Assembly (NCBI RefSeq): GCF_017104565.1
Contig: NZ_JAAGPD010000031.1
Location: 1-64,000, forward strand
Origin: Paraburkholderia sp. Tr-20389
Lineage (GTDB): Bacteria > Pseudomonadota > Gammaproteobacteria > Burkholderiales > Burkholderiaceae
Reading direction: 5' to 3'
Length of the DNA stretch: 64,000 nt
How positions within the stretch are numbered: the stretch's first letter is position 1; every line of letters starts with the position of its first letter. The translations under genes were made by a program, and so were the position numbers. Positions 8,695-17,992 of the stretch are shown in pieces. The notes beneath the pieces are model-generated. The model saw only the letters and a list, made by a program, of their open reading frames with translations. It did no database searches and was not told the DNA's origin.

Positions 8695-9141
8695 TTAGCC
8701 TGCGCTGCACACGATAGCGGTCAGAACGAAGGGCAGAATCTGCTTGACCGTCGCATCGCTGCCCGCTTGCTGCACGCGTACGCGTACCGACTCCGAAGGG
8801 CCGGACACGACCACGCCATAGATCGAATCGGCTTCGACCTTGCCGCTGCCTTGCCGGAAGATGGCGTCGTCGCGCTGATAGCCGAGCACGGCATACACGT
8901 GAAAGCCGAATGCGGTGAGATCGCGGCCGCGCTTCGGACGGAAAGCATTCACCGAATTGGCCTCGACGCGCATCGGATTGGGATCGATGTACTGGTCGTC
9001 GAGCAGTGGCTGAATGAATGTGTGCGCGTCGGTTTTGCAGACGAGCTGTCCGTCGAGTTCGAGCGCAATGGCGGGCTCGCTGCAGAGTCCCGCTCCAACG
9101 GCGGCCAGCACGGTAATCGAGTGGATGAAGACCTTTGTCAT
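8695..9141 (-). CDS. Hypothetical secreted protein (148 aa)
   Basis: Not recognised. From ATG 9141 the protein has a signal peptide (MTKVFIHSITVLAAVGAGLC, cleavage after EPAIA), then LDGQLVCKTDAHTFIQPLLD. A second Cys is in the signal region and another at the C-terminus (TAIVCSAG). Residues 60-110 include AFGFHVYAVLGYQRDDAIF and GVVVSGPSESVRVRV, suggesting a small beta-rich periplasmic domain. No strong ribosome site is visible before either 9141 or the upstream in-frame 9180; the signal peptide favours 9141. It stands alone between a porin and the divergent TauD gene. Confidence 0.6.
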   Translation of the reverse strand: MTKVFIHSITVLAAVGAGLCSEPAIALELDGQLVCKTDAHTFIQPLLDDQYIDPNPMRVEANSVNAFRPKRGRDLTAFGFHVYAVLGYQRDDAIFRQGSGKVEADSIYGVVVSGPSESVRVRVQQAGSDATVKQILPFVLTAIVCSAG

Positions 9142-9470
9142 GGCACTGGCGCGTGTGACCGTGAGACCGCTAGCCGGCAAACGCCGGTACCCGATGTTAG
9201 CCCGAACTTGTCACGCGCGTCAGCGAACGTCTGTGCGCTAGCGAGCGATGCCCCGCGCGTGTGCAAAGCGCGGCCATCTGGTTTAGCAAATAGCGTGCGC
9301 ACGTGGGTCTGCGTGCGTGGCATGCGAGGTCAGGATCTAGGATCATCACGTCCAGGCTAGCGAGACGTTTATCGTTAAAGCAGATATGAGTATGGGATTT
9401 GCTTCGTTGACGGGCCGAAACGCCGGCCTTAGATTGGTTCCATCGTTGCAACCAACAAAGAACATTCAGC
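9142..9470. other. 329-bp divergent intergenic region, no gene seen
   Basis: It lies between the secreted protein gene (minus) and the TauD-like gene (plus). It should hold both promoters. No palindrome or gene was recognised. Confidence 0.3.
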
Positions 9471-10385
9471 GTGACAACCACCGTTTCGTCCCATCGCCGT
9501 CCGGCGCCGCACGTGCAATCGTCCGGCGCGCGCCAGACACTCGACATCGTTCCGTTCGATGCACCCGTCGGTGCCGAAGTGATCGGACTCGACCTGAACG
9601 AGCCGCTTTCCGCCGACGATTTCGCGCGTATTCATCGCGCGCATCTCGACTATCACGTGCTCGTGTTTCGCGACCAGCGAATCACGCCCGAACAGCATGT
9701 CGCGTTCAGCCGCCGCTTCGGGCCGCTGCAGATTCACGTGCTGCGTCAGTTCCAGCTGCCCGGTCATCCGGAAGTGCTGATCGTGTCGAACATTCGCGAG
9801 AACGGTCAGCCGATCGGACTCGGCGATGCGGGCCACTTCTGGCATTCGGATCTGTCGTACAAGGAGAAACCGAGTCTCGGCTCGCTGCTGCACGCGCAGG
9901 AACTGCCTTCGGAAGGCGGTGACACGCTGTTCGCGAACATGCATCTCGCGTGGGACACATTGCCCGAGCAGTTGCGCAAAGCCGTCGAAGGACGCACGGC
10001 GGAGCACACGTACCTCGCGAAATATGCGGAGCTGCAAAAGCGCAGTCCGTGGCGGCCGAATCTCTCGGCTGAGCAGATCGCCGAAGTGAAGCCCGTCGTG
10101 CATCCCATCGTGCGTACGCATCCGGAAACGGGCCGAAAGGCGCTCTTCGTCAGCGAGCATTTCACCACGCATATCGTGGGTCTGCCCGAGGACGAAAGCC
10201 GCGACCTGCTCGAAGCACTCTTTGCGCACAGCGTGCGCGACGAACATACCTATCGTCATCAGTGGGCGGAGCACGATCTCGTGTTCTGGGACAACCGTTC
10301 GCTGATGCATCTCGCCGCGGGCACGCCCGATCATCTGCGCCGCAAGCTGTATCGCACGACGATCGAAGGCGACGTGCCGTTCTGA
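9471..10385 (+). CDS. TauD/TfdA-family Fe(II)/2-oxoglutarate dioxygenase
   Basis: 304 residues. The iron facial triad is visible: His125 and Asp127 in HFWHSDLSY and His280 in WDNRSLMHLAAG; Arg291/295 in the following RRKLYRTT would bind the 2-oxoglutarate carboxylate. Family enzymes hydroxylate sulfonates (taurine) or related substrates, releasing sulfite in TauD. The start is GTG 9471; the first about 20 residues are low-complexity. It is followed 45 bases later by an NMT1/SsuA-type binding protein and then ATPase and permease genes, the usual make-up of a tauABCD/ssu-like scavenging unit. Taurine or another sulfonate is the likely substrate, but alkyl sulfates, aromatic acids such as 2,4-D-like compounds, and others are served by the same family. 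Confidence 0.88.
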   Translation: MTTTVSSHRRPAPHVQSSGARQTLDIVPFDAPVGAEVIGLDLNEPLSADDFARIHRAHLDYHVLVFRDQRITPEQHVAFSRRFGPLQIHVLRQFQLPGHPEVLIVSNIRENGQPIGLGDAGHFWHSDLSYKEKPSLGSLLHAQELPSEGGDTLFANMHLAWDTLPEQLRKAVEGRTAEHTYLAKYAELQKRSPWRPNLSAEQIAEVKPVVHPIVRTHPETGRKALFVSEHFTTHIVGLPEDESRDLLEALFAHSVRDEHTYRHQWAEHDLVFWDNRSLMHLAAGTPDHLRRKLYRTTIEGDVPF

Positions 10386-10430
10386 GCCGCACGCATTCTT
10401 CATTTTCGTTCTACGACTCGCGGAGTTCCC

Positions 10431-11483
10431 ATGCTGTTTTCAATTCGCCCGGCTGCGGCGCGGCCGTCGCTCGCTCGCCGTTTCGTTTCATCGCTGCTTG
10501 CGTTGTCGCTCGGTGCGGCAGGACTCGGCGCGTCGCACGACGCGCACGCTGAAGGGCACGTTCGCGTCGCCGAACAGTTCGGCATCGTGTATCTGCTGCT
10601 GAACGTCGCGCGCGATCAGCAGTTCATCGAGAAGGAAGGGCGCAAGGAAGGACTCGATATCAAGGTCGACTGGGTGAAGCTGTCGGGCGGCTCGGCCGTG
10701 AACGATGCGCTGCTGTCGGGCTCGATCGATGTAGCGGGCGCGGGCGTCGGTCCGCTGCTGACGATCTGGGACCGCACGCATGGCAAGCAGAACGTGAAGG
10801 GCGTCGCGTCGCTCGGCAATCTGCCGTACTACCTCGTGTCGAACAATCCGAACGTGAAGACGATTGCCGACTTCACCGACAAGGACCGCATCGCGCTGCC
10901 GGCCGTGTCGGTGTCGGTGCAGTCGCGCGTGTTGCAGTTCGCGTCGGCGAAACGCTGGGGCGACAAGGAATACAACCGGCTCGACAAGATCACGCAGGCC
11001 GTGCCGCATCCCGACGCAGCCGCGGCCATTATCGCGGGCGGCACGGAAATCACCGGGCATTTCGGCAATCCACCGTTTCAGGAACAGGAGCTTGCTGCGA
11101 ATCCGAAAGCGCATATCGTGCTGAACTCGTACGACGTGCTCGGCGGACCGAGTTCGGCAACCGTGCTCTATGCGACGGAGAAATTCCGCAATGAGAACCC
11201 GAAGACGTATCGTGCATTCGTGAACGGCCTTGCCGATGCGGCGCAATTCATCACCGCGAATCCCGAGGCCGCCGCCGATATCTACATTCGTGTGAATCAG
11301 GCGAAGACGGACCGCAATCTGCTGCTGTCAGTGATTCGAAATCCGCAGGTGCAATTCAAGGTTGCGCCGCAGAACACGTTCGCACTGGCGCAGTTCATGT
11401 ATCGCGTCGGCGCGATTCGCAACGAGCCGAAGTCGTGGAAGGATTACTTCTTCGACGATCCCGAGACCGCTTCCGGCAGTTGA
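10431..11483 (+). CDS. ABC transporter substrate-binding protein (NMT1/SsuA/TauA-like)
   Basis: 350 residues. A long basic N-region precedes a signal peptide (RRFVSSLLALSLGAAGLGA...DAHAEG). The mature part opens VRVAEQFGIVYLLLNVA and contains KLSGGSAVNDALLSGSIDVAGAG, the NMT1-family ligand-lobe signature, so this is a periplasmic binding protein for a nitrate/sulfonate/taurine-type importer. Neighbours agree: a dioxygenase upstream and the cognate ATPase and permease downstream. A strong terminator 23 bases after the stop separates it from the ATPase gene, which would favour high expression of the binding protein. Confidence 0.9.
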   Translation: MLFSIRPAAARPSLARRFVSSLLALSLGAAGLGASHDAHAEGHVRVAEQFGIVYLLLNVARDQQFIEKEGRKEGLDIKVDWVKLSGGSAVNDALLSGSIDVAGAGVGPLLTIWDRTHGKQNVKGVASLGNLPYYLVSNNPNVKTIADFTDKDRIALPAVSVSVQSRVLQFASAKRWGDKEYNRLDKITQAVPHPDAAAAIIAGGTEITGHFGNPPFQEQELAANPKAHIVLNSYDVLGGPSSATVLYATEKFRNENPKTYRAFVNGLADAAQFITANPEAAADIYIRVNQAKTDRNLLLSVIRNPQVQFKVAPQNTFALAQFMYRVGAIRNEPKSWKDYFFDDPETASGS

Positions 11484-11506
11484 TCTGCGCATACCAGAAG
11501 CACAAG

Positions 11507-11533
11507 AAAACCCGCTATTTCGGCGGGTTTTTT
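11507..11533 (+). terminator. Intrinsic terminator between binding-protein and ATPase genes
   Basis: AAAACCCGC - TATTTCG - GCGGGTTTT followed by further T residues: GC-rich stem, 7-base loop, U-run. It ends or attenuates transcription after the binding-protein gene. The following 219 bases before ATG 11753 hold no gene and must carry a promoter if the downstream pair is separately transcribed. Confidence 0.85.
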
Positions 11534-11752
11534 GCTTTTCAACACATGCAATACCCATTGCAGATGCCGCCGCTAAACAAGACGCACATGCGGTCATAGC
11601 GCGATTTACGGCGCTTATGCATCACACAGCATTGAATATGCACATTCATTGGTTGGTTCTGACGGATGCGCATTTTATGGTGTGGTTTTGCTCAACCGGT
11701 GTCTCATCGTGAAAGTCATTTCGCACGCAATTCACATCGCAGGAGCGCGCTG

Positions 11753-12592
11753 ATGGTCGCGAATCCTTCCGTGCTTTTCCCCGACCATGCCGCGACGGAT
11801 TCAGCGCGCGAGGCAGCGCATTCGAACCGCCTGCTTGCCGTCGATCGCGTGAGCCTCGAATACCGCACACGCGAGCGCGTCGTGCGCGCGACGCATGACG
11901 TCAGCTTCGACGTGTATGGCGGCGACCGTTTCGTGTTGCTCGGACCTTCGGGCTGCGGCAAGTCGACGTTGCTGAAAGCCGTCGGCGGATTCATCAAGCC
12001 CGTCGCGGGTACGATCACGCTCGACGGCGAAACGGTGCGCGAGCCGGGCTCTGATCGCATCGTCGTGTTCCAGGAGTTCGATCAGTTGCCGCCCTGGAAA
12101 ACCGTGCTGGAGAACATCGCATTTCCGTTGCGCGTCGCGAAGAAGCTGAGCCGCGCCGAGGCGAAAGAACGCGCGCAGCACTATCTCGACAAGGTCGGTC
12201 TTGCATCGTTCGCCGATGCGTATCCACACACGCTGTCGGGCGGCATGAAGCAGCGCGTCGCGATTGCGCGCGCGCTCGCGATGCAGCCGCGCGTGCTGCT
12301 GATGGACGAACCGTTCGCCGCGCTCGATGCGCTTACGCGCCGCAAGATGCAGGAAGAGTTGCTGCGTCTGTGGGAAGAGGTGCGCTTCACGCTGCTGTTC
12401 GTCACGCATTCGATCGAGGAAGCGCTGATCGTCGGCAATCGCATTCTGCTGCTGTCGCCGCATCCGGGGCGCGTGCGCGCCGAACTCAACAGCCATCAAT
12501 ACACCCAGGACAGCTTCGGCCGCAGCGACTTCCAGCATCGCGTCGCGCAGATCCATCGCCTGCTGTTCGAAGCGACGGAGTCCAGCCGATGA
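11753..12592 (+). CDS. ABC transporter ATP-binding protein (SsuB/TauB-like)
   Basis: 279 residues. Walker A GPSGCGKST, Q-loop VVFQEFDQLPPWKT, signature LSGGMKQRVAIARAL, Walker B VLLMDEPFAALDALTR and H-loop VTHSIEEA are all present. The QEFDQLPPW/SIEEALIVGNRI pattern is that of the nitrate/sulfonate/taurine subfamily. ATG 11753 has AGGAG 8 bases ahead; the longer upstream frame has none. It overlaps the permease start by ATGA, so the two are translationally coupled. It powers the importer whose binding protein is encoded at 10431. Confidence 0.93.
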   Translation: MVANPSVLFPDHAATDSAREAAHSNRLLAVDRVSLEYRTRERVVRATHDVSFDVYGGDRFVLLGPSGCGKSTLLKAVGGFIKPVAGTITLDGETVREPGSDRIVVFQEFDQLPPWKTVLENIAFPLRVAKKLSRAEAKERAQHYLDKVGLASFADAYPHTLSGGMKQRVAIARALAMQPRVLLMDEPFAALDALTRRKMQEELLRLWEEVRFTLLFVTHSIEEALIVGNRILLLSPHPGRVRAELNSHQYTQDSFGRSDFQHRVAQIHRLLFEATESSR

Positions 12593-13467
12593 GCACGCCT
12601 TCCACCTTGCTGCCGCCCGTGCGCGCCGAATACGAGCGGCCGCTCGAACCCGTCGGCGACATAGCCGTCGAAGCGCCGTTGCCGCTCACGCGGCGTCTCG
12701 CGAACCAGTCATGGCTCAGCAAGACGATCATTGCCATCGTGCTGATCGCCGGCTGGGAACTCGCCGCGCGCATGATCGACAACGATCTGCTGCTGCCCAC
12801 ATTCGGCGCCACCTTCACCGCGTTCGTGCAGGGCATCGCATCGGGCGAACTGCTGCAGAAGACGGCCGTCTCGATGTCCGTGCTGTTGCGCGGCTATCTG
12901 CTCGGCGTCGCGCTGGCGTTCCTGCTGACCTCGCTCGCGGCATCGACGCGCATCGGCCGCGATCTGCTGTCGATGCTCACGGCGATGTTCAATCCTTTGC
13001 CGTCGATTGCACTGCTGCCGCTCGCGTTGCTGTGGTTCGGTCTCGGCACGGGCAGCCTGCTGTTCGTGCTCGTGCATGCCGTCTTGTGGCCGCTCGCGCT
13101 CAACACGTACGCCGGTTTTCGCGCGGTGCCCTCAACCTTGCGGATGGCGGGGCGCAACTATGGTCTGACGGGGTTGCACCATGTGGTGCTGATTCTCGTG
13201 CCTGCCGCGCTGCCGTCGATTCTGGCGGGCCTGCGCGTTGGCTGGGCATTCGCATGGCGCACGCTGATCGCGGCTGAACTCGTGTTCGGTGCGAGCAGCG
13301 GCAACGGCGGACTCGGCTGGTATATCTTCCAGAACCGCAACGAGCTTTATACCGACCGCGTGTTCGCGGGACTCGCCGCCGTGATCGCAATCGGCCTGCT
13401 CGTCGAGCATCTGGTGTTCGACACGCTGGAGCGCGTGACGGTGCGCCGCTGGGGCTTGCAGCACTGA
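12589..13467 (+). CDS. ABC transporter permease (SsuC/TauC-like)
   Basis: 292 residues. About six hydrophobic segments follow a soluble N-terminus of about 50 residues; the EAA-type loop is seen in LRMAGRNYGLTG...LVPAALPSILAGLRVGWAFAW, and ALLPLALLWFGLGTGS is typical of the nitrate/sulfonate permease subfamily. The start ATG overlaps the ATPase stop (ATGA). With the ATPase and binding protein this is a complete importer, probably for a sulfonate-like compound that the TauD-type enzyme opens. Confidence 0.93.
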   Translation: MSTPSTLLPPVRAEYERPLEPVGDIAVEAPLPLTRRLANQSWLSKTIIAIVLIAGWELAARMIDNDLLLPTFGATFTAFVQGIASGELLQKTAVSMSVLLRGYLLGVALAFLLTSLAASTRIGRDLLSMLTAMFNPLPSIALLPLALLWFGLGTGSLLFVLVHAVLWPLALNTYAGFRAVPSTLRMAGRNYGLTGLHHVVLILVPAALPSILAGLRVGWAFAWRTLIAAELVFGASSGNGGLGWYIFQNRNELYTDRVFAGLAAVIAIGLLVEHLVFDTLERVTVRRWGLQH

Positions 13468-13526
13468 CGCTGCACCATGGTGAAGCAGCGCGCCGAATCA
13501 ACGCCCTGATAGCGCGCCGCTAAAGA

Positions 13527-14069
13527 TCACACTGGCTTCAGCCAGTTGTCCAGCAACGGACCCTGCGCGCCGCGCACCGGGTCGCTCTTGGGGAACGGCA
13601 AAGCTTCCATCGCGGCCCGCTCCGCTTCCGTCAACGCGCCGCGCCGGATATCCCATTGCTGGCCCGGCGGATAGGCGCCGACCACTTCGAGCGGCCCGCT
13701 CGACGATTCGAGGCAGTGCCCCGTGCCCGCCGGCAACAGCAGCACGTCGCCCGCTTCGAGATGCACGACGCGGCCGCCCGGCCCGCCCACGATCACATCC
13801 GCCGCGCCCGCAGCGATACCGAGCACCTCATGTGCCGAGGAATGAAAGTGGTGATAGTCGAAAATGCCATTACGCCATTTCGGCGGCCAGCCGTTGCGGC
13901 TGAACATCGCTTCGAACGTTTCGGCAAGTTTGTCGCTGTCACCGGTGCCTTGGGCGTCCAGCACATCGCGATACAGGATCACGGGGAGGTGCGCGTTGTT
14001 CGGCACCCAGTCGCGCGGGCCGAGCCTGAAAACGTCGGCACGCACGGCGCCCTTCGTATGAGCTTGCAT
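13527..14069 (-). CDS. Cupin-domain protein
   Basis: 180 residues. The conserved barrel motifs are FDYHHFHSSAHEVLGIAAG (first cupin motif) and GDVLLLPAGTGHCLES (second), with candidate metal ligands His, His, Glu and His. The protein is the size of a single-domain cupin with an alpha-helical tail ending DNWLKPV. The function may be an enzyme (dioxygenase, epimerase) or a sensor, not decidable here. ATG 14069 is preceded by GAGGAGCCAAC. It is convergent with the sulfonate-type transporter, with 59 bases between stops. Confidence 0.82.
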   Translation of the reverse strand: MQAHTKGAVRADVFRLGPRDWVPNNAHLPVILYRDVLDAQGTGDSDKLAETFEAMFSRNGWPPKWRNGIFDYHHFHSSAHEVLGIAAGAADVIVGGPGGRVVHLEAGDVLLLPAGTGHCLESSSGPLEVVGAYPPGQQWDIRRGALTEAERAAMEALPFPKSDPVRGAQGPLLDNWLKPV

Positions 14070-14326
14070 GTTGGCTCCTCGAACTGATGCGCCGCGCAAG
14101 CGAAGCGAAACCAGGCATCGCCTGAACGGCGCAAACCTTAGCTAAACAGCAAGTGCCGTTCCGCAGCAATCAGGGCAAAACCGGGTTGGGAAAATCTTCA
14201 GGCAAACGTTTTCGCCCCTGCCGAGGTATTTTTTTTGCGGGCCAGATACATTAAGTTTGCTCTCGCTTACGTCGATATAACAGGTCGAGGGTGAGAACAA
14301 TCATGAGACGGCTCGGGGGCTGATTT

Positions 14327-17161
14327 ATGTGGAATGCCGATCTGTCGGCAGACGGTACGGAAGCGCAGTCGATCGACCACGCGGCGCGCGCGGTGGAGGC
14401 CGCCGGCGCGCCGTGGGCGTGGTATCGGGCGGGCCAGCATCTCGAACTCGTGCGCGAAGGCGCAACGCGGTTCGACTGGCCGCGCTCGATCGTGCCCGCG
14501 ATGCTGCACGACGCCTGCGTCGAGTACGGCTGGTTCGCATGGCCGACGGGCCGCAGCGATCTCGCGCTCGGATGGCTGCTTGCACCCGTGTCGTGCGCGG
14601 CCGACCCCGCTTTCGCCGCGCTGGCGCGCGTGATCGGCGAACAGATGCAGGCCGACGCGCTGATGCGTGCGCAAAACGTGCAGCGCGTGCTGTACGACAT
14701 CGCGTATCTCGCCAGCTCGATCAGCGAGCGCGGCGAATTCCTGCAGGCGATTCACGAGCGTCTCGGCACACTGATCGACGCGGAAAACTTCTATCTCGCG
14801 CTCTACGACCGCGAAACGGGCGCTGTCACGTATCCGTATTACATCGATCTGATCGACACTGAGGCCGTCGACACGAATCACATGGACATGGTCAACCCGG
14901 AGCGGCTGTCGCTGACGGGTTATGTGCTGACGACGGGCCAGCCGCTGCTGATCGACGAGAAGGGCATCATCGAAGCGTCCGCGACGGGCCGCTTTCATTG
15001 CGTCGGGCATCGGCCGAAGTTCTGGATGGGCGCACCGCTGAAGAACGCATCGGACGAAGTGTTCGGCATGGTGACGATGCAGGTGTACGACGCGTCGCGC
15101 ATTTACAGCGCCGAGGACCGTGCGCTGTTTCTGGTCGTTGCGCGGCACGTGGCGATGGCGCTCGACCGCATTTTGCATCGCGTCGGGCTCGAGGCCGAGG
15201 TGGCGCGCCGCACGGCCGAGCTGTCGCGCCTGAACGACACGCTGCGCGCGGAGATTGCCGAGCGCGAGCGTGCGCAGCATTTGCAGGCGGCGCTGTTCGA
15301 AATCGCGGAGCTGTCGAGTCAGTCCGTCGAGATCGGCACGTTCTTTCGCAGCCTGCATGAGATCGTCGGCGGGCTGTTGTACGCGAAGAACTTCTACGTC
15401 GCGCTGTTCGATCCCGCGACGGCGGAGGTGTCGTTTCCCTATTACATCGACGAGACGCAGCACGAAGTGCCGACGTCGCGCCGCCGCGAGCGCGGTCTCA
15501 CCGAGTATGTGATTCGTCAGCGCGTGCCGTGTCTGCTCGATACGAATGCTGCCGTGCGCCTTGTCGAATCAGGCGAGATCAAGCTGGACAGCGAGAACAT
15601 CCGCTTGCGCTCGTGGCTGGGCGTGCCGCTCTTCGACGGCAGCGTGGTGCGCGGCGTACTGGTCGTGCAGAGCTATTCGTCGAGCGTGCGTTACGACAGG
15701 CGCGATCAGGAGCTGCTGACCTTCGTGTCGCGCCACATCGATACGGCGTTGTCGCGGCGGCGCGTTGCGGAAGCGCAGCATGCGGCGAATCTCGAACTCG
15801 AAGCGCGCGTGCTGGTTCGCACGCAGGAACTCGATGCCGCCAATGCGCGGCTGTTGCACGAGAACTATCACGATGCGCTGACGGGCTTGCCTAACCGCTC
15901 GCATCTGTACGAGCGGCTGGCAGCCGCGTGGCTTGGCTACAGCAAACGTGGCGAGCCGCTTTCCGTGCTGTTCATCGACCTCGATCGCTTCAAGGTCGTC
16001 AACGACAGTCTCGGCCATCTGTTCGGCGATGCGTTGCTCGTCGAAGTGGCGGGGCGTCTGCGCGAATGTTTGCGACGCGACGATCTGCTTGCGCGACTGG
16101 GCGGCGACGAGTTCGCTGTCGTCGTGCCGGGGGCGAGTCTGCAGACGGTGTTGTCGCTGGCGGAGCGCATTCTTGCGGCGTTCGATACGCCGTTCAACAT
16201 TGGCGAGCAGACGGTGTTCACGTCATGCAGCGTCGGCGTGGTGAGTGCGGACAGCGCGCATCACCGGGAGCCGGCCGATCTGCTGCGCGATGCCGATGCC
16301 GCGATGTATCGCGTGAAGAACCGGGGGCGCGACAGCTTCGCGGTGTTCAACCAGCAGATGCGACGCGAGCTGTCGGACCAGATCGAAACGGAGGGCGCGC
16401 TGCGCAATGCGCTGAAGCGCGACGACGAGCTGGTGCCGTATTTCCAGCCTATCGTCGATATCGCCAGTGGCGAGCTGGTCGCGCTGGAAGCGTTGATTCG
16501 CTGGCAGCAGCCGAATGGGGAAGTCTGGGCGCCGGGTCGCTTTCTGCCTGCCGTGGAGGGATTGAAGCTGATTGGCCGGCTCGACATGTACATGCTGACG
16601 CGTGTGGCCGAGATTCTGGCGCAGCCGGAGCATATCGACTGGCCTGCCGTGCAGGTGAATCTGTCGAGTTACAGCATCACGCGTCCCGAGTTCGCGGACG
16701 AGTTGCTCGAACTGTTGAAGCGCTATGGCGTGCATCCGTCGCGCATCTCGCTGGAACTGACGGAGGGTGCGCTCGTTGCCGAGCCGGATCTTGCGCGCAA
16801 TACGATGCAAAGTCTGGCTGACAACGGCATGAGTGTGGTGCTCGACGATTTCGGCACGGGTTTTTCGTCGTTGAGTTATGTGCATCAGTATCGGTTTAGT
16901 GGCTTGAAGATCGACAAGTCGTTTGTGTTCGAGCTGACGCAGAGTGCGCGGAGCAGGGCGATCGTCAGGGCCATCGTGCGGATGGCGGAGTCGCTGGAGT
17001 TGACGGTGGTTGCCGAAGGCATCGAGGATCAGGCGACGCTGGAGTTATTGCGGACGATTGGTGCTGCCCACGGGCAGGGGTATCATCTGGCGCGGCCGAT
17101 GTCGCTGGAGGCTTTGATGGGGTCGGCGTTGGCACCAAGGTTGAAGGCGTTAGAGCAATAA
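14327..17161 (+). CDS. GAF-GAF-GGDEF-EAL cyclic-di-GMP signalling protein
   Basis: 944 residues, cytosolic. Two GAF sensor domains at about 120-285 and 320-480, each with the repeated FYxALYD/FYVALFD and YPYYID/FPYYIDE motifs, are joined by a helical linker; GGDEF follows at about 515-675 and EAL at about 690-935. The cyclase half is intact: GGDEF at 592-596 and an RxxD inhibitory site (RRDD) at 583-586. The phosphodiesterase half is also intact: EAL 721-723, VNLSS, LELTEG, DDFGTGFSSLS, KIDKSF, EGIE and GQGYHLARP. It may therefore make and break c-di-GMP. The signal sensed by the GAF domains is unknown. ATG 14327 follows CGGGGGC. Its stop is followed at once by the palindromic element. Confidence 0.93.
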   Translation: MWNADLSADGTEAQSIDHAARAVEAAGAPWAWYRAGQHLELVREGATRFDWPRSIVPAMLHDACVEYGWFAWPTGRSDLALGWLLAPVSCAADPAFAALARVIGEQMQADALMRAQNVQRVLYDIAYLASSISERGEFLQAIHERLGTLIDAENFYLALYDRETGAVTYPYYIDLIDTEAVDTNHMDMVNPERLSLTGYVLTTGQPLLIDEKGIIEASATGRFHCVGHRPKFWMGAPLKNASDEVFGMVTMQVYDASRIYSAEDRALFLVVARHVAMALDRILHRVGLEAEVARRTAELSRLNDTLRAEIAERERAQHLQAALFEIAELSSQSVEIGTFFRSLHEIVGGLLYAKNFYVALFDPATAEVSFPYYIDETQHEVPTSRRRERGLTEYVIRQRVPCLLDTNAAVRLVESGEIKLDSENIRLRSWLGVPLFDGSVVRGVLVVQSYSSSVRYDRRDQELLTFVSRHIDTALSRRRVAEAQHAANLELEARVLVRTQELDAANARLLHENYHDALTGLPNRSHLYERLAAAWLGYSKRGEPLSVLFIDLDRFKVVNDSLGHLFGDALLVEVAGRLRECLRRDDLLARLGGDEFAVVVPGASLQTVLSLAERILAAFDTPFNIGEQTVFTSCSVGVVSADSAHHREPADLLRDADAAMYRVKNRGRDSFAVFNQQMRRELSDQIETEGALRNALKRDDELVPYFQPIVDIASGELVALEALIRWQQPNGEVWAPGRFLPAVEGLKLIGRLDMYMLTRVAEILAQPEHIDWPAVQVNLSSYSITRPEFADELLELLKRYGVHPSRISLELTEGALVAEPDLARNTMQSLADNGMSVVLDDFGTGFSSLSYVHQYRFSGLKIDKSFVFELTQSARSRAIVRAIVRMAESLELTVVAEGIEDQATLELLRTIGAAHGQGYHLARPMSLEALMGSALAPRLKALEQ

Positions 17162-17314
17162 CGCGATTTGCTTTTTTTTTTGTCTGCGACGCTAGTCGCC
17201 ATTCTGGTTTTTTTGCTGGCGAGCGCCTTTTTTTCGCTGGCATCCGCGGTTTCCAGCGCTGGCATCCGCGCTTTCGTAGTGGTAGTTCATGCGTTGCCCC
17301 TGTGCGGGGCGGCA

Positions 17315-17346
17315 CTTACTTTCTTTGCCGCCGCAAAGAAAGTAAG
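17315..17346. terminator. Perfect 14-bp hairpin in left arm of element A
   Basis: CTTACTTTCTTTGC - CGCC - GCAAAGAAAGTAAG. It is preceded by a GC palindrome CCCCTGTGCGGGG. The same hairpin recurs at 23648-23679. It could stop or stabilise transcripts of the upstream GGDEF-EAL gene; there is no long U-run, so a terminator role is inference. Confidence 0.45.
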
Positions 17347-17516
17347 CAAAGAAAGCGGGCTAACCCCGCCAGTGCTTGTTCCTGCCTGCGGGCCCCCAAC
17401 GGGTCCCGCGCTCCAGACGGCATCGCGCTATTTCATGCGCGTTGCCAGCGTGCTAACTGCACGCCTCACCCACTTCTCACTCTCGCGTCACGGATTGCGT
17501 TACCAAACGTCCGCCG

Positions 17517-17649
17517 CCGCCCAGGTGGCAAACTGTGTGTAGGCTGTCGCGATGGAAGTGCATCACTCCGGACTGAAAAGCGGATCGGTGTCGTAGTATC
17601 GCCAACGCAGACGGCGCGACAAGGTACACACAGTTTGCCACCTGGGCGG
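17517..17649. repeat. 25-bp inverted repeats flanking the 83-bp core, copy A
   Basis: The arm at 17517-17541 contains AGGTGGCAAACTGTGTGTA and its exact reverse complement is at 17625-17649. The enclosed 83 bases match the core of copy B only when reverse-complemented (about 73 of 83 positions by eye). Confidence 0.85.
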
Positions 17650-17888
17650 CGCGGACGGGTCGCTGCCGCTGGCTGCCTGCGGGTGATTGGAGTGGGTGAT
17701 GCGTCTGTTCGAGGCGCTGGCAACGGGCGCAAAACAAAGTGTTGCCGTGTGGAGTGCGGGACCTGCTGGGGGCCCGCAGGCAAGAACACGGGCTAGCGGT
17801 GTGAGCGGCTTTCTTTTGCCTACTTTTCTTTGCCGCTGCAAAGAAAAGTAGGTGCCGCCCCGCACAGGGGCAACGCCAGCAAACCAAA

Positions 17889-17992
17889 GACATAGCGCGG
17901 ATGCCGGCGCAAAAGACATAGCGCGGATGCCAGCGCAAAAGACATAGCGCGGATGCCAGCGCAAAAGACATAGCGCGGATGCCAGCGCAAAA
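17889..17992. repeat. Four tandem 26-bp repeats in right arm of element A
   Basis: GACATAGCGCGGATGCC begins at 17889, 17915, 17941 and 17967, each followed by a GGCGC or AGCGC tail and an A-run. The 26-bp period is not a multiple of three. Copy B has a single equivalent unit in its right arm (about 24226-24242), so the number varies. Confidence 0.85.

Noticed and set aside
17220-17315. Basic reading frame on the minus strand, repeated nearly unchanged at about 23555-23648
   Set aside because: It lies inside the duplicated palindrome, has no ribosome site and follows a repeat whose arms mirror each other; the identity comes from DNA duplication, not protein selection.
17889-17992. Possible CRISPR array
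   Set aside because: The 26-bp units are contiguous, with no unique spacers and no cas genes; they are plain tandem repeats.
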